DNA from: Pelagimonas sp.
GTDB taxonomy: Bacteria; Pseudomonadota; Alphaproteobacteria; Rhodobacterales; Rhodobacteraceae
Length of the DNA: 64,000 bases
Direction: 5' to 3'
Assembly: GCA_025210455.1 (NCBI GenBank)
Contig: JAOARQ010000002.1
Location: 269,829 to 333,828 of the forward strand
Each line of letters opens with the position of its first letter. Position 1 is the first letter of the stretch. The notes beneath the pieces are model-generated. The model ran no database searches. It saw nothing but the letters and a program-made list of their open reading frames with translations, and was not told the DNA's origin. This document shows, piece after piece, positions 9,381-19,379 of this stretch. The position numbers were made by a program, and so were the translations under genes.

Positions 9381-10001
9381 TCAGCTCCTGGGTGGTCGCG
9401 ATTTATAGACCGGCAAACGCCACCCCAAAGCCAACGATCCCGCACGCAACCCGGCGGTCACCAGAACGCAGGCCACAGCAGCGGCATTTCCAGACAATCC
9501 CAGCGCAATAGTCCCCAGCAGCGCCAGAGATCCTGCAAGCGCACAGGTGACGTATAGTTCGCCCTGTTTCAGCACCAGCGGCAGCTCATTGGCGACCACA
9601 TCCCGCATAAGCCCGCCAGCGCATCCGGTGGCGATGCCCATCACCGTAACAATGATCGCAGGCTGCGCCATATCCGAGGCAATCCCAGCCCCAGCCGCAA
9701 CTGCCACCCCCAGCGCCACCGCATCCAGCCACAAAATCGCGCGATAGCGGCTTTCGAACCGGTGGGCGGTAAAGAACACCAGCACCGCTGCAGCACAGGC
9801 GATCATCAGATAGACGGGCTGTACAATCCAGATCGGTGTGCGGTCCAGCAAGAGATCACGCAAGGTTCCGCCTCCCAGCCCCGTCAGCGCCGCCATAAAG
9901 GCAAAGCCGACAATATCCAGCTGCGCCCGGCTGGCGACCAGCGCGCCGGTCAGGGCAAAGACCAGAACAGCAGCGAAATCCAGCAGAGCAAGCAGGGTCA
10001 T
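9381..10001 (-). CDS. TRIC-like (UPF0126/YicG) membrane channel protein
   Basis: A 206-residue inner-membrane protein with about seven membrane segments. It has two internally related halves, each carrying the family signature: GLGGGTLRDLLLDRTP in the first and ATGCAGGLMRDVVANELP in the second. Structures of bacterial relatives show trimeric intracellular cation channels. The older UPF0126 name reflects an unknown physiological role. It is downstream of rnhA on the same strand, 34 bp away, and could be the last gene of the ispH cluster. Confidence 0.85.
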   Translation of the reverse strand: MTLLALLDFAAVLVFALTGALVASRAQLDIVGFAFMAALTGLGGGTLRDLLLDRTPIWIVQPVYLMIACAAAVLVFFTAHRFESRYRAILWLDAVALGVAVAAGAGIASDMAQPAIIVTVMGIATGCAGGLMRDVVANELPLVLKQGELYVTCALAGSLALLGTIALGLSGNAAAVACVLVTAGLRAGSLALGWRLPVYKSRPPRS

Positions 10002-10035
10002 GGGATCTTCCTATCGCGGCTTTTGCAGGCCATTC

Positions 10036-10488
10036 CTAGGATTTGAATGGGGCCATGCCAGCGCGCGCCAGTTCATCCGCGCGTTCGTTTTCAGGATGGC
10101 CTGCATGACCTTTGACCCATTCCCAGGTCACGCTGTGACGCGATTGCGCCTGATCAAGCCGCTGCCACAACTCCACATTCTTCACCGGCTTTTTCGAAGC
10201 GGTGCGCCAGCCGTTTTTCTTCCAGCCGAAAATCCAACCGGTCACGCCATTTTTCACATAGGCGCTATCGGTGACAACCGTGATGGTCGACGGGCGCTCC
10301 AATGCTTCTAATGCGCTGATCGCCGCCATAAGCTCCATCTGGTTGTTGGTGGTGGTGGCTTCGCCGCCTTTTAGTTCGCGCTCTTTCAGGACGGTGTCAC
10401 CCTCCATCGCGCGCAAAAGCACCCCCCAGCCCCCCGGGCCGGGATTTCCAGAGCAGGCACCATCGGTATAAGCAAATAAGTTAGGCAT
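10036..10488 (-). CDS. rnhA: Ribonuclease HI
   Basis: A 150-residue type 1 RNase H that cleaves the RNA strand of RNA-DNA hybrids. The first acidic active-site residue is in [17 protein letters not shown] (Asp8), followed by the Glu of NQMELMAAI, the Asp of VTDSAYV, and the C-terminal [17 protein letters not shown] with the conserved His and last Asp. The length matches the bacterial enzyme. Its first 8 bases overlap the end of the methyltransferase gene, so the two are translationally coupled. Confidence 0.95.
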   Translation of the reverse strand: MPNLFAYTDGACSGNPGPGGWGVLLRAMEGDTVLKERELKGGEATTTNNQMELMAAISALEALERPSTITVVTDSAYVKNGVTGWIFGWKKNGWRTASKKPVKNVELWQRLDQAQSRHSVTWEWVKGHAGHPENERADELARAGMAPFKS

Positions 10489-11080
10489 GGGCGCTCAATA
10501 CAACGAAGGTTTCGACACCACCAGCCAAACCTTCACCGTTGCCACGCCGGGATCTGAACGGGGTAAAACCGGCGGTGCGCAGCGCCTCTTCCAGGTCTTC
10601 CTGAGAATAATAGGTGTAAAAGCGCCCAAGACTGTCGCGCCCTTCGCCCTGCCCCAGCTTCATACCAAGGCTAAGAACGCCACCGGGTTTGATCGCCCGG
10701 TGGATGCGATCCAGATGGCCAGCAAAATCAGCACGCGGGGCGTGCAGCAGCGAAAAATTCGCCCAGATCCCATCGTAGACTGCCACATCGGTCAGATCTT
10801 CAAAGGCACCAACACGCACGGTCAGGCCATATTTTTCCAATGCCAGCGCTGCCATTTCAGGTGAGGCATCAAGGGCCGTGGCGACATAGCCATCACCCGC
10901 AAATCGCGCCGCCCAATGCGCGGGGCCACAGCCGAAATCCAGCACACGCCCGCCCGCAGGCAGATGCGCGGTGAAGGCCGCATAGTCTTCTTCCTGATTG
11001 GTGTCTTTTTTGCTGGTAAACCCTTCGGCATAGCGCCGCGCCGCTGTCGCATAGGCGGCCAGTGTTTCCTTATCCTTCAT
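10481..11080 (-). CDS. Class I SAM-dependent methyltransferase
   Basis: A 199-residue methyltransferase. Motif I for SAM binding is [17 protein letters not shown] (about residues 45-61), followed by an acidic end of strand 2 in TALDASPEM and by motif IV in [15 protein letters not shown]. Nothing in the sequence identifies a substrate; the fold is of the UbiE/Tam type. It overlaps ispH upstream by four bases and rnhA downstream by eight, so ispH, this gene and rnhA form one compact transcription unit. Confidence 0.82.
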   Translation of the reverse strand: MKDKETLAAYATAARRYAEGFTSKKDTNQEEDYAAFTAHLPAGGRVLDFGCGPAHWAARFAGDGYVATALDASPEMAALALEKYGLTVRVGAFEDLTDVAVYDGIWANFSLLHAPRADFAGHLDRIHRAIKPGGVLSLGMKLGQGEGRDSLGRFYTYYSQEDLEEALRTAGFTPFRSRRGNGEGLAGGVETFVVLSAHA

Positions 11081-12033
11081 GCGGAAACCGCCGGCATCCG
11101 CAGCACGCGCGGCACTTTGAATTCAACGTTTTCCTGCGCGGTTTCTACCACTTCGACAGTGGTGTCATAGCGATCATGAAAGGCGTCGATCACCTCTTTG
11201 ATCAGCACCTCGGGCGCCGAGGCCCCGGCGGTGATGCCAATGGATTTGATGCCTTCAAGCGCGCGCCAGTCGATATCGGCGGCGCGTTGTACCAGCTGCG
11301 CATAGTTGCAGCCCGCCTTGCGGCCGACCTCAACCAGACGGCGGGAATTAGAAGAATTCGGCGCCCCAACAACCAAGATCGCATCACATTTCGGCGCGAT
11401 GGCCTTAACGGCCTGCTGACGGTTTGTCGTGGCGTAGCAGATGTCCTCCTTATGCGGACCAACAATGGCCGGAAACCGCGCCTTAAGGGCGGCGACAATG
11501 TCGATGGTATCATCAACAGACAGCGTGGTCTGGGTGACAAACGCCAGCCTTTCAGGATCGCGCACTTCAACGGTGGCGACGTCTTCGACGGTTTCAACCA
11601 GCAATAATTCACCAGGCGGAAGCTGCCCCATGGTGCCAATGGTTTCCGGGTGGCCAGCGTGACCAATCATGATCATCTGCAAACCGTTTTCATGGTGCCG
11701 AGCCGCTTCGATATGCACCTTGGACACCAGCGGGCAAGTCGCATCCACATAGATCATCTCGCGCCGCGAGGCCTCATTAGGCACAGATTTTGGCACGCCA
11801 TGGGCGGAAAAGATCACTGGGCGGTCATCGGGGCATTCATCCAGCTCTTCAACAAAGACCGCCCCTTTGGCGCGCAGGTCATCGACCACATATTTATTGT
11901 GCACGATCTCATGGCGCACATAGACAGGACGGCCCCATTTTTCCAAAGCCATTTCAACGATTTTGATCGCACGATCCACGCCAGCACAGAACCCGCGCGG
12001 CGCAGCAATATAAAGGGACAAAGCTGGTTTCAT
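11077..12033 (-). CDS. ispH: 4-hydroxy-3-methylbut-2-enyl diphosphate reductase
   Basis: The last enzyme of the non-mevalonate (MEP) isoprenoid pathway. It reduces HMBPP to IPP and DMAPP with a [4Fe-4S] cluster. The three cluster cysteines are visible: [12 protein letters not shown] (Cys16), [12 protein letters not shown] (about 100) and [11 protein letters not shown] (about 200). The [11 protein letters not shown] motif that binds diphosphate is present. The frame stays open to 12063, but a perfect AGGAGG lies five bases before ATG 12033, and family members begin right at this point. It heads a cluster with a methyltransferase and rnhA. Confidence 0.95.
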   Translation of the reverse strand: MKPALSLYIAAPRGFCAGVDRAIKIVEMALEKWGRPVYVRHEIVHNKYVVDDLRAKGAVFVEELDECPDDRPVIFSAHGVPKSVPNEASRREMIYVDATCPLVSKVHIEAARHHENGLQMIMIGHAGHPETIGTMGQLPPGELLLVETVEDVATVEVRDPERLAFVTQTTLSVDDTIDIVAALKARFPAIVGPHKEDICYATTNRQQAVKAIAPKCDAILVVGAPNSSNSRRLVEVGRKAGCNYAQLVQRAADIDWRALEGIKSIGITAGASAPEVLIKEVIDAFHDRYDTTVEVVETAQENVEFKVPRVLRMPAVSA

Positions 12034-12092
12034 CATGGCCTCCTGTGCGTCTGAGCTAGACATTCGCAGCCCTCAGGTCCAGCCTATATGCA

Positions 12093-12121
12093 ACAAAAAA
12101 GGCCACCTGTCACAGGTGACC
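12093..12121 (-). terminator. Rho-independent terminator after NYN gene
   Basis: On the minus strand a 9-bp stem (GGTCACCTG / CAGGTGGCC, one G-T pair) with a three-base loop is followed by six T residues. It lies 27 bases downstream of the NYN-domain gene stop. Confidence 0.75.
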
Positions 12122-12147
12122 CTTCTCGTCTTTGATCTATCTGCCGA

Positions 12148-12720
12148 TCAGGCGCTGGCGACAGCGTCATAGCCCCGGCCAGCCGGTTCTTCGCGCGGCG
12201 GGCGCCCGATCACATCACGCAGCTCATCCAGCTCGATGAAATTGTCTGCCTGACGACGCAGTTCGTCGGCGATCATCGGCGGCTGGCTGCGAATCGTGGA
12301 CACCACAGAGACGCGCACGCCCTGGCGTTGCAGCGATTCAATCAGAGGGCGGAAGTCGCCATCACCCGAGAACAGCACGATATGATCCACACGCGGGGCC
12401 AGCTCCATGGCATCGACGGTGAGTTCGATGTCCATATTGCCTTTTACTTTGCGGCGGCCCTGGCTGTCAGTGTATTCTTTCGCAGGCTTTGTCACCATGG
12501 TGAAGCCATTGTAGTGCAGCCAATCCACCAGCGGACGGATCGGAGAATACTCGTCATTTTCCAACAGCGCCGTATAGTAAAAAGCGCGAACCATCTTACC
12601 ACGCCGGGCAAACTCTGCGCGCAGCAACTTGTAGTCGATATCGAACCCAAGCGCTTTCGCTGCTGCATAGAGATTTGATCCGTCGATGAACAGCGCGAGC
12701 CGTTCGTCTTTGTAAAACAT
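12148..12720 (-). CDS. NYN-domain (LabA/DUF88) putative ribonuclease
   Basis: The 190-residue protein has a PIN-like NYN fold. The acidic residues expected for metal binding are in LALFIDGSNLY (start of the domain), KGNMDIELTVDAM and VLFSGDGDFRPLIE. LabA-type proteins are thought to be RNases, and some relatives act in RNA turnover or in circadian output. The role here is unknown. ATG 12720 was chosen over the in-frame start at 12795 because AAGGA precedes it at six bases and the domain begins directly. A -10-like TACAGT overlaps the upstream alternative start, which also argues against it. Confidence 0.83.
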   Translation of the reverse strand: MFYKDERLALFIDGSNLYAAAKALGFDIDYKLLRAEFARRGKMVRAFYYTALLENDEYSPIRPLVDWLHYNGFTMVTKPAKEYTDSQGRRKVKGNMDIELTVDAMELAPRVDHIVLFSGDGDFRPLIESLQRQGVRVSVVSTIRSQPPMIADELRRQADNFIELDELRDVIGRPPREEPAGRGYDAVASA

Positions 12721-12794
12721 CAAATGTCCTTTCATCGAAATTGGTCCGCCGTGAACCGTGAGTGAGTGAATGAGGTGGCGGAACCAGCCGTACA

Positions 12795-12822
12795 ACTGTA
12801 GTTCATTTTGTCAGTATATCAA
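12795..12822 (-). promoter_or_regulatory. Candidate sigma-70 promoter for NYN gene
   Basis: On the minus strand, TTGATA and TACAGT are separated by 16 bases. The -10 lies 75 bases before the chosen start codon. Confidence 0.4.
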
Positions 12823-12872
12823 CCAGACCAGACCCTACGCGACGGTCTCTTAAGGATAGCTGATACTCCATC

Positions 12873-13433
12873 ATGGCACAAGAATACCTGATTGCGCTGG
12901 GTTCTAACCTAATTTCACAGTCTGGTGACCGGACAGAAACCCTTACCTCGGCGCTGACCATGCTGGCGCAAAACGCCGGGCGCATCCGCCGCGTCAGCCG
13001 GTTCTACAGCACCCCCTGTTTTCCGGCGGGCGCGGGCCCTGACTATGTAAACGCCTGTATCGCCCTTGAAGCCGATGTCGGCCCTGACCAGTTGATCAAA
13101 AATTTACATGAAATTGAATGTTTACACGGGCGAGAGCGCAAGCAGCGTTGGGGAAGTCGCACGCTGGATCTGGATCTGATCGCCGCAGGGAACGCCGTTT
13201 TGCCGGATGAGACAACCCATGAAACCTGGCGCAACCTTCCTTTGGAACGGCAGATGCAAGAAGCCCCTGGTCAGCTGATCCTGCCACATCCGCGCATGCA
13301 TGAAAGGGCCTTTGTTCTGATCCCCCTGATGGACATCGCCCCCCATTGGATGCACCCCATCCTGCGGCAAACCGTCACAAAACTGTCATCAAACCTATCT
13401 CAGGAAGAGATAGGCGAGATTTTGCCACTTTGA
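12873..13433 (+). CDS. folK: 2-amino-4-hydroxy-6-hydroxymethyldihydropteridine diphosphokinase
   Basis: The 186-residue enzyme transfers pyrophosphate from ATP to hydroxymethyldihydropterin in folate synthesis. The start LIALGSNL, the middle GRERKQRWGSRTLDLDLI (the family's most conserved segment, with the two metal-binding Asp residues) and LPHPRMHERAFVL are all in place. It stands in front of rpoZ with 115 bases between them, but rpoZ has its own promoter-like sequence. Confidence 0.93.
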   Translation: MAQEYLIALGSNLISQSGDRTETLTSALTMLAQNAGRIRRVSRFYSTPCFPAGAGPDYVNACIALEADVGPDQLIKNLHEIECLHGRERKQRWGSRTLDLDLIAAGNAVLPDETTHETWRNLPLERQMQEAPGQLILPHPRMHERAFVLIPLMDIAPHWMHPILRQTVTKLSSNLSQEEIGEILPL

Positions 13434-13479
13434 CGTGTGTCACCCACTGGGAGCGCCGCCATTGTGCAGGTGTTTGCCC

Positions 13480-13508
13480 TTGTCATTGCCGCAGCGCCGC
13501 GTTAGAGA
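13480..13508 (+). promoter_or_regulatory. Sigma-70 promoter for rpoZ-rsh
   Basis: TTGTCA at 13480-13485 and TAGAGA at 13503-13508 are 17 bases apart with a GC-rich spacer. The start codon of rpoZ follows 40 bases after the -10. Confidence 0.6.
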
Positions 13509-13548
13509 GGGTCTTTCAGATGCATACTGACAAAGGTGGAACGCTCAC

Positions 13549-13902
13549 ATGGCCCGCGTGACGGTAGAAGATTGCGTTGATAAGGTTCCGAACCGGTTCG
13601 AACTGGTAATGCTTGCAGCCCACCGGGCGCGCGAAGTGTCGGCTGGCGCGGCGATCACAGTGGATCGTGACAACGACAAGAACCCTGTTGTTGCCCTGCG
13701 TGAAATCGCCGAAGAAACCCAGTCTGCCGATGAGCTGCGCGAGCGCCTGATCGAATCGAACCAGTCGCAGATCGAAGTGGACGAACCGGAAGATGATGCC
13801 ATGGCCCTGCTCATGGGCGCAGAGCCGGACAAACCACAAGAAGACGACATGTCAGAAGAGAAACTTCTGCGTGCTCTCATGGAAGCTCAGGGGCAAGGCT
13901 AA
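13549..13902 (+). CDS. rpoZ: DNA-directed RNA polymerase omega subunit
   Basis: This 117-residue subunit helps assemble and stabilise RNA polymerase by clamping the beta' subunit and, in proteobacteria, forms part of one ppGpp site. The signature is the N-terminal block [20 protein letters not shown] followed by ARE and VALREIAE. The acidic C-terminal tail is common in alphaproteobacteria. It lies 27 bases ahead of the ppGpp synthetase gene, the arrangement conserved in most proteobacteria as rpoZ-spoT. Confidence 0.95.
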   Translation: MARVTVEDCVDKVPNRFELVMLAAHRAREVSAGAAITVDRDNDKNPVVALREIAEETQSADELRERLIESNQSQIEVDEPEDDAMALLMGAEPDKPQEDDMSEEKLLRALMEAQGQG

Positions 13903-13929
13903 GGCCAAGCTGAACCAAAGGACACCCAT

Positions 13930-16068
13930 ATGATCGCAGCTGAAGATCTGGTTGCTCTGGTTCGGAACTATAACCCCACGACAAATGAAAAACTGATCAT
14001 CGCGGCCTATGAATATGGCCGCGAGATGCACGAAGGTCAGAAACGCAAGTCAGGTGAGCCCTATTTCACCCACCCCGTTGCGGTCGCTGCGATTCTGACC
14101 GAACAGCAGCTGGATGACGCCACGATCATCACCGCTCTGCTGCACGACACCATCGAAGACACCCGATCCACCTATGCCGATGTGGCCGAAAAGTTCGGCA
14201 CCGAAGTCGCGGATCTTGTGGATGGTGTGACCAAGCTGACCAATCTGCAACTGTCTTCCTCTGAGACCAAGCAGGCAGAAAACTTTCGCAAGCTGTTCAT
14301 GGCCATGTCGAAAGACCTGCGGGTGATTCTGGTCAAACTGGCCGACCGCCTGCACAATATGCGCACCATCCGGGCGATGAAGCCGGAAAAGCAGGGGCAA
14401 AAAGCCCGTGAAACCATGGATATCTATGCGCCGCTGGCCGGACGTATGGGGATGCAATCCATGCGCGAAGAGCTGGAAGATCTGGCCTTTCGCGTGCTGA
14501 ACCCCGAAGGGCGCAGCAGCATCATCCGGCGCTTTATCACCCTGCAAAAAGAAACCGGCGATGTGATCCACCGCATCACATCTGACATGCGCCATGAGCT
14601 GGACCGCGCCGGGATCGAAGCGCAGGTTTTTGGCCGTGCCAAAAAACCCTATTCGATCTGGCGTAAGATGCAGGAAAAGAAAATCGGCTTTTCCCGCCTG
14701 TCTGACATCTATGGTTTTCGCATCATCTGTCAGTCGGAAAACGATGCCTATGCGATTCTGGGTGTCATTCACCAGCGCTGGCGCGCGGTGCCGGGGCGCT
14801 TCAAAGACTATATCAGCCAGCCGAAATCCAATGGCTATCGGTCAATTCACACCACGGTTTCAGGCCGCGATGGCAAACGCGTTGAGGTGCAGATCCGCAC
14901 CCGCCAGATGCACGAGGTCGCAGAAACCGGTGTTGCGGCGCATTGGTCCTATCGCGATGGCGAACGCGCGGAAAACCCCTTTGCAGTGGATCCCACCCGT
15001 TGGGTTGCATCGCTCAGCGAACAGTTCGACGCTGAGGAAGATCACGACGAATTCCTCGAAGCGGTCAAACTGGAGATGTATTCCGACAAGGTCTTTTGCT
15101 TCACTCCCAAAGGGGATGTGGTCAAACTGCCCAAAGGGGCGACCCCGCTGGATTACGCCTATGCGATTCACACCCGCATTGGATCGGCCTGTGTTGGCGC
15201 AAAGGTCGACGGGTTGCGCGTGCCGCTTTGGACACGTCTGAAAAACGGTCAGTCGGTCGAGATCATCACCGCCGAGGCCCAGACACCGCAGGCCACCTGG
15301 CTGGATATCGCCGCCACAGGCAAGGCAAAGACAGCGATTCGCCGCGCCCTGCGCGAGGCCAACAAAGAACGCTTTATCAAACTGGGTCATGAACTGGCGC
15401 GCGCCGCCTTTGAAACCCATGGCAAAAAGGCCACCGACAAAGCGCTTGAAAAGGCCGCGACAACCCTGCGGGTGAAGAATGTTGATGACCTTCTGGCCCG
15501 GCTGGGCAGTGCTGAAGTGTCATCGCGCGAAGTTGTCGAAGCTGTCTATCCTGATCTCGCCATCAAGGAAGACAGCACCGTCGAAGCCAAACGCGCCGTT
15601 GTTGGCCTGGCCCATGGTCAGGGCTTTGACCGCGCGGCCTGCTGCCAGCCCCTGCCCGGTGAACGCATTGTCGGGCTGGCGCTGCCCGGGCGCGGCGTTT
15701 CAGTGCACACCATTGACTGCGAAGCATTGGCATCGCATGAGCATGAGACCGAAAGCTGGTTAGACTTGCATTGGGCTGATGGTACTCACCCACCAGTTTA
15801 TACCGTGACGCTGGAAATGACGATTGGCAACGATGCAGGCGTCCTGGGACGGATTTGCACATTGATTGGCGAGATGAAGGCCAATATCTCAGACATGGAG
15901 TTCATCGACCGGAAACCTGATTTCTTTAAGATCAGGGTGAATGCAGATCTGCGCGACGCAGAACATTTGCATTCCGTGATGTCGGCGTTGGATGCCGAAA
16001 GCAATGTCGCCTCGGTGGAACGCAGGCGGGACCCGGCGCTGGAACACGTTCTGGTACCCAAGGTCTGA
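13930..16068 (+). CDS. Bifunctional (p)ppGpp synthetase/hydrolase Rsh
   Basis: The 712-residue protein makes and degrades the stringent-response alarmone. Domains in order: the HD hydrolase (about 25-180, with the LLHDTIEDT motif), the RelA/SpoT synthetase (about 230-350, with SDIYGFRII and KSNGYRSIHT), the TGS domain (about 385-445, VFCFTPKGDVVKLPKG), the alpha-helical and zinc-finger region with CCQPLPGE, and a C-terminal ACT domain (about 635-705). With all catalytic blocks intact it is likely the single Rsh enzyme of the cell, as usual in alphaproteobacteria. It is downstream of rpoZ. Confidence 0.95.
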   Translation: MIAAEDLVALVRNYNPTTNEKLIIAAYEYGREMHEGQKRKSGEPYFTHPVAVAAILTEQQLDDATIITALLHDTIEDTRSTYADVAEKFGTEVADLVDGVTKLTNLQLSSSETKQAENFRKLFMAMSKDLRVILVKLADRLHNMRTIRAMKPEKQGQKARETMDIYAPLAGRMGMQSMREELEDLAFRVLNPEGRSSIIRRFITLQKETGDVIHRITSDMRHELDRAGIEAQVFGRAKKPYSIWRKMQEKKIGFSRLSDIYGFRIICQSENDAYAILGVIHQRWRAVPGRFKDYISQPKSNGYRSIHTTVSGRDGKRVEVQIRTRQMHEVAETGVAAHWSYRDGERAENPFAVDPTRWVASLSEQFDAEEDHDEFLEAVKLEMYSDKVFCFTPKGDVVKLPKGATPLDYAYAIHTRIGSACVGAKVDGLRVPLWTRLKNGQSVEIITAEAQTPQATWLDIAATGKAKTAIRRALREANKERFIKLGHELARAAFETHGKKATDKALEKAATTLRVKNVDDLLARLGSAEVSSREVVEAVYPDLAIKEDSTVEAKRAVVGLAHGQGFDRAACCQPLPGERIVGLALPGRGVSVHTIDCEALASHEHETESWLDLHWADGTHPPVYTVTLEMTIGNDAGVLGRICTLIGEMKANISDMEFIDRKPDFFKIRVNADLRDAEHLHSVMSALDAESNVASVERRRDPALEHVLVPKV

Positions 16069-16085
16069 GAATAGAAAGGCGCAAG

Positions 16086-16751
16086 GTGGTCTTTAAACGA
16101 CGTGACCGACGCCCGATCTGGATGGTCGTGGCGCAGTTCTTCTGGCCCAAAGGGGGCTGGGGGCGTGCGGCCATGTACGTCAGACATCGCCTTAATCGCC
16201 TGCCGGATCCGCCACATCGCATTGCGCGGGGGATCTTTGCTGGCGTCTTCACCACTTTTACCCCGTTCTATGGCCTGCACTTTGTGGTTGCGGCGCTGAT
16301 CGCTGTGATCATGCGCGGCAATATCTTCGCGGCGATCATGGCCACTTTCTTTGGCAACCCGCTGACCTATATCCCCATTATCATGACCTCGATGCACACG
16401 GGATACTGGCTGCTGGGCATGGATCGACACGGGCTGGCATTCCGGCCGCATGGGCATGAAAACGCCCCGACGATCGGTAAGAGGTTTGCGGATGCTGGCG
16501 AATCCCTTTGGCATAACTTTAAGGCGCTTTTCACCAACGACACCGCTGACTGGACAGGTCTGGCCAACTTCTACAACGAAATTTTCTACCCCTTCATGAT
16601 CGGGGGCATTCTGCCTGGGCTAATCGCCGGAATCATCGCCTATTATGTTTCGCTGCCGTTGATCAGCGCCTATCAGAACCGCCGCCGCGGCGCCCTGAAG
16701 ACCAAGCTGGCCTCTCTAAAGAAGAAAAAGGCCGAGGCAGGTCTGGATTAG
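16086..16751 (+). CDS. DUF2062 domain membrane protein
   Basis: A 221-residue protein of the DUF2062 family. A short basic N-terminus leads to the conserved PHRIARGIFAGVFTTFTPFYG block, then FFGNPLTYIPI, and two or three hydrophobic helices; the C-terminus is rich in Lys and Arg. Function is unknown. The GTG start at 16086 sits 17 bases after the rsh stop with AAAGG in front, so it is probably in the same transcript. The gene has been found beside rsh in other Rhodobacterales, which supports the call but gives no mechanism. Confidence 0.82.
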   Translation: MVFKRRDRRPIWMVVAQFFWPKGGWGRAAMYVRHRLNRLPDPPHRIARGIFAGVFTTFTPFYGLHFVVAALIAVIMRGNIFAAIMATFFGNPLTYIPIIMTSMHTGYWLLGMDRHGLAFRPHGHENAPTIGKRFADAGESLWHNFKALFTNDTADWTGLANFYNEIFYPFMIGGILPGLIAGIIAYYVSLPLISAYQNRRRGALKTKLASLKKKKAEAGLD

Positions 16752-16846
16752 GTTTCACCGATTGGCCGCCAGACGGCACAATCCTGTTTCCTTTCGTTTC
16801 ACTCCGGCATAATCTTTAGGAAAATCCTGATCGACCGGAGCGGACA

Positions 16847-17605
16847 ATGAATAACTTTGCAGGCAAACTACGTCTGGGCGTGAATATCGACCACGTAGCA
16901 ACCGTGCGCAATGCGCGTGGCGGGGCCTATCCTGATCCGGTGCGTGCAGCCAAACTGGCCGAAGAAGCCGGGGCCGACGGGATCACGGCACACCTGCGCG
17001 AAGATCGCCGCCATATCACCGATCCAGATATCGAAGGGTTGATGGATGCACTGAATGTGCCCCTGAACTTCGAAATGGCGGCTACAGATGAAATGCAGGC
17101 CATTGCTTTGCGTCACAAACCCCATGCGGTTTGCATCGTGCCGGAAAAGCGCGAAGAGAAAACCACCGAAGGTGGGCTGGAAGTGGCGCGCGAAGAAAAC
17201 CGGCTGGCGCATTTCATTGCACCTCTGCGTGACGCGGGCTGCCGCGTGTCGATCTTTATCGCCGCTGATGCAAAGCAGATCGAAGCCGCGCATCGCATTG
17301 GCGCACAGGTGATCGAACTGCACACCGGCGCCTATTGCGATTTCCACGCCGAGGGCCGTTTTGACGAAAGTCTCGCCGAGCTGGAAAAGATGCGCGAGAT
17401 GTCGGCCTTTGCCCATTCGCTGGGTCTGGAAGTACACGCAGGCCATGGGCTGACCTATGAAACCGTGAAACCTGTCGCGGCCTTCCCCGAAGTGATGGAG
17501 CTGAACATCGGGCATTTCCTGATCGGCGAAGCCATCTTTCGCGGGCTGACCCCGGCAATTTCCGAAATGCGCCGCCTCATGGATGAGGCCCGCGATGGCG
17601 GCTGA
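16847..17605 (+). CDS. pdxJ: Pyridoxine 5'-phosphate synthase
   Basis: The 252-residue TIM-barrel enzyme makes pyridoxine 5'-phosphate from 1-deoxyxylulose 5-phosphate and 3-amino-2-oxopropyl phosphate in DXP-dependent vitamin B6 synthesis. Diagnostic blocks are [17 protein letters not shown] near the N-terminus, HLREDRRHI, the Glu of [13 protein letters not shown] and the late VHAGHGL. It begins a run of short, tightly packed genes (membrane protein, acpS). In E. coli pdxJ also lies directly before acpS. Confidence 0.95.
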   Translation: MNNFAGKLRLGVNIDHVATVRNARGGAYPDPVRAAKLAEEAGADGITAHLREDRRHITDPDIEGLMDALNVPLNFEMAATDEMQAIALRHKPHAVCIVPEKREEKTTEGGLEVAREENRLAHFIAPLRDAGCRVSIFIAADAKQIEAAHRIGAQVIELHTGAYCDFHAEGRFDESLAELEKMREMSAFAHSLGLEVHAGHGLTYETVKPVAAFPEVMELNIGHFLIGEAIFRGLTPAISEMRRLMDEARDGG

Positions 17606-18038
17606 TCTCAAACGATACAGCCTTATCTTTGTCCTGACGATTGTTGGGCTTTTCGGACTGTCCTATGCTCTTGAGGCGATGGGACTGCACCTGCCCAGCG
17701 GCTTTTCGTCGATCGCGCCTGCGATGATTGCCGCGCAGATCGAAGGCGCGCGCCTTGGCAGCACCTATGCCCGCCCTTTCGAAAGACGCGAAGCCTGGGT
17801 ACTGGCCCTGCCGATGACGCTCTGTGGCATTGCGATCAACCTCGCGCTTTTGGTGGCCTATATTTTCCAGCTGACCGGCGATCAGGCCATGGAGCTGCTG
17901 GATATGCTGGGTGTCACCGCCTGGGTGGTGGTTTTTGTGCTGATGGGTGGGGTGATTTACCTGACGAACCGCATCTTTCTGGGGCTCGGGCTGCGGATGC
18001 AGCTGCGCGCCATGCAAAGGCAGAGCAGCGGCGAATGA
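17595..18038 (+). CDS. ABZJ_00895-like small membrane protein
   Basis: A 147-residue integral membrane protein with about four membrane helices. The most conserved-looking part is [23 protein letters not shown] between helices, which resembles the family known by the locus tag ABZJ_00895; this is recognition by memory, not a search. Function is unknown. ATG 17595 was taken because TGAGG lies six bases before it. An in-frame ATG at 17583 is possible. It overlaps the end of pdxJ by 11 bases and the start of acpS by four, so all three are coupled. Confidence 0.72.
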   Translation: MAADLKRYSLIFVLTIVGLFGLSYALEAMGLHLPSGFSSIAPAMIAAQIEGARLGSTYARPFERREAWVLALPMTLCGIAINLALLVAYIFQLTGDQAMELLDMLGVTAWVVVFVLMGGVIYLTNRIFLGLGLRMQLRAMQRQSSGE

Positions 18039-18460
18039 TCCTTGGTATCGGCACCGATCTGGCCAATATTGACCGGATTCAGCGCACGCTGGATCGCTTT
18101 GGAGATCGCTTTCGCAACCGCGTCTTCACGGAAATCGAACAACGCAAGGCGGAACGCAGGCGGGACGTGGCAGGCACCTACGCCAAACGCTGGGCCGCCA
18201 AAGAGGCTTGCTCAAAGGCCCTTGGCACCGGATTGCGCATGGGCATCGCCTGGAAGGACATGGCCGTCAGCAATCTGCGCACCGGGCAACCTGTGATGCA
18301 TGTCACTGGCTGGGCCAAGGATCGGCTTGATAAGATGACCCCAGCGGGACATGAGGCCATCATTCACGTCACCCTGACCGATGATCACCCCTGGGCACAG
18401 GCCTTTGTGATGATCGAAGCGCGCCCGCTTGCCTCAGATCACCTTGAAACCAAGACATGA
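18035..18460 (+). CDS. acpS: Holo-[acyl-carrier-protein] synthase
   Basis: This 141-residue enzyme transfers 4'-phosphopantetheine from CoA to the serine of acyl carrier protein. It has the group I signature [14 protein letters not shown] at the start (with metal-binding Asp8) and the second block [16 protein letters not shown], where the Glu also binds metal. The ATGA overlap with the upstream membrane-protein gene shows translational coupling. The position after pdxJ and before lepB, rnc and era is the conserved bacterial arrangement. Confidence 0.94.
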   Translation: MILGIGTDLANIDRIQRTLDRFGDRFRNRVFTEIEQRKAERRRDVAGTYAKRWAAKEACSKALGTGLRMGIAWKDMAVSNLRTGQPVMHVTGWAKDRLDKMTPAGHEAIIHVTLTDDHPWAQAFVMIEARPLASDHLETKT

Positions 18461-18473
18461 CCATGCGCCTGCC

Positions 18474-18502
18474 TTGACACAGGTGCGGCACACCCGCATG
18501 TA
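18474..18502 (+). promoter_or_regulatory. Candidate promoter for lepB operon
   Basis: A perfect -35 hexamer TTGACA at 18474-18479 is followed after 17 bases by a weak -10 (CATGTA). It lies in the 72-base gap between acpS and lepB. Confidence 0.4.
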
Positions 18503-18532
18503 GCGGATAAGATTGAGCAGGGGATTTCAGTC

Positions 18533-19366
18533 ATGACCGTTGAAGAGAAAAAGGGTGGTGTTCTTGAGACCATCAAGACCATCGTTTACGCGCTGCTGAT
18601 CGCGGGCGTCTTCCGCAGCCTGTTTTTTCAGCCCTTCTGGATTCCCTCCGGGTCGATGAAAGACACCCTGCTGATCGGTGACTTTCTCTTTGTGAACAAA
18701 ATGGCTTATGGCTATTCCTACGCCTCTTGCCCTTCGATCATTATTCCCAGCGTAGGCTTGGATCTGGATGCGCAGAAATTCTGCGGCTGGGCGGATGGCG
18801 ACAACAAACGTCTGTTCGGCTCCGAACCAGAGCGCGGTGATGTTGTGGTCTTTCGCCACCCTGTCAGCGGGCGCGATTTCATCAAGCGTCTGATTGGTCT
18901 GCCCGGTGATCGTGTGCAGGTGAAAAACGGTGTGGTCTTCCTGAACGGCAGCCCTGTCAGCCAAGAACGCAATGGCACCTTTACAGAAATGCAGGCTCCG
19001 CAAGGCCCCCACCGCCTGAACCCGCGCTGTGCAAATGGCCCTGTCGGGACTGGCGCGGTCTGCGAAAAAGAAAAATTTGTCGAAACCCTGCCCAACGGTC
19101 GGTCTTATTCTGTGCTGAATATCGGCAATCAGGGATCGGACAATACCCCGGTCTATACGGTTCCTGAGGGGCATTACTTCTTTATGGGTGACAACCGCGA
19201 CAACAGCTCGGATTCGCGCGTGCCGAATATCGCAGGCGGTGTCGGATTTGTACCCTATGAAAACCTGATCGGCCGCGCCGACCGTATCATGTTCTCATCC
19301 GCTGGCCGGTCCATGTTGTTCTTCTGGACATGGCGCGGCGACCGTTTCTTTAAAGCCGTAGACTGA
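18533..19366 (+). CDS. lepB: Signal peptidase I
   Basis: The 277-residue membrane-bound protease removes signal peptides of exported proteins. One membrane helix near the N-terminus is followed by the catalytic Ser41 in [10 protein letters not shown] and the general-base Lys118 in [13 protein letters not shown]; box E is [11 protein letters not shown]. The insertion of about 50 residues between the boxes is typical of Gram-negative LepB. It is followed 13 bases later by rnc, giving the classic lepB-rnc-era gene order, here with a DMT transporter and lipoprotein gene inserted before era. Confidence 0.95.
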   Translation: MTVEEKKGGVLETIKTIVYALLIAGVFRSLFFQPFWIPSGSMKDTLLIGDFLFVNKMAYGYSYASCPSIIIPSVGLDLDAQKFCGWADGDNKRLFGSEPERGDVVVFRHPVSGRDFIKRLIGLPGDRVQVKNGVVFLNGSPVSQERNGTFTEMQAPQGPHRLNPRCANGPVGTGAVCEKEKFVETLPNGRSYSVLNIGNQGSDNTPVYTVPEGHYFFMGDNRDNSSDSRVPNIAGGVGFVPYENLIGRADRIMFSSAGRSMLFFWTWRGDRFFKAVD

Positions 19367-19379
19367 CCCGGAGCGCCCC

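Noticed and set aside
12101..12121. Possible riboswitch or attenuator between ispH and the NYN gene
   Set aside because: The hairpin with a T-run on the minus strand is simply the terminator for the NYN gene.
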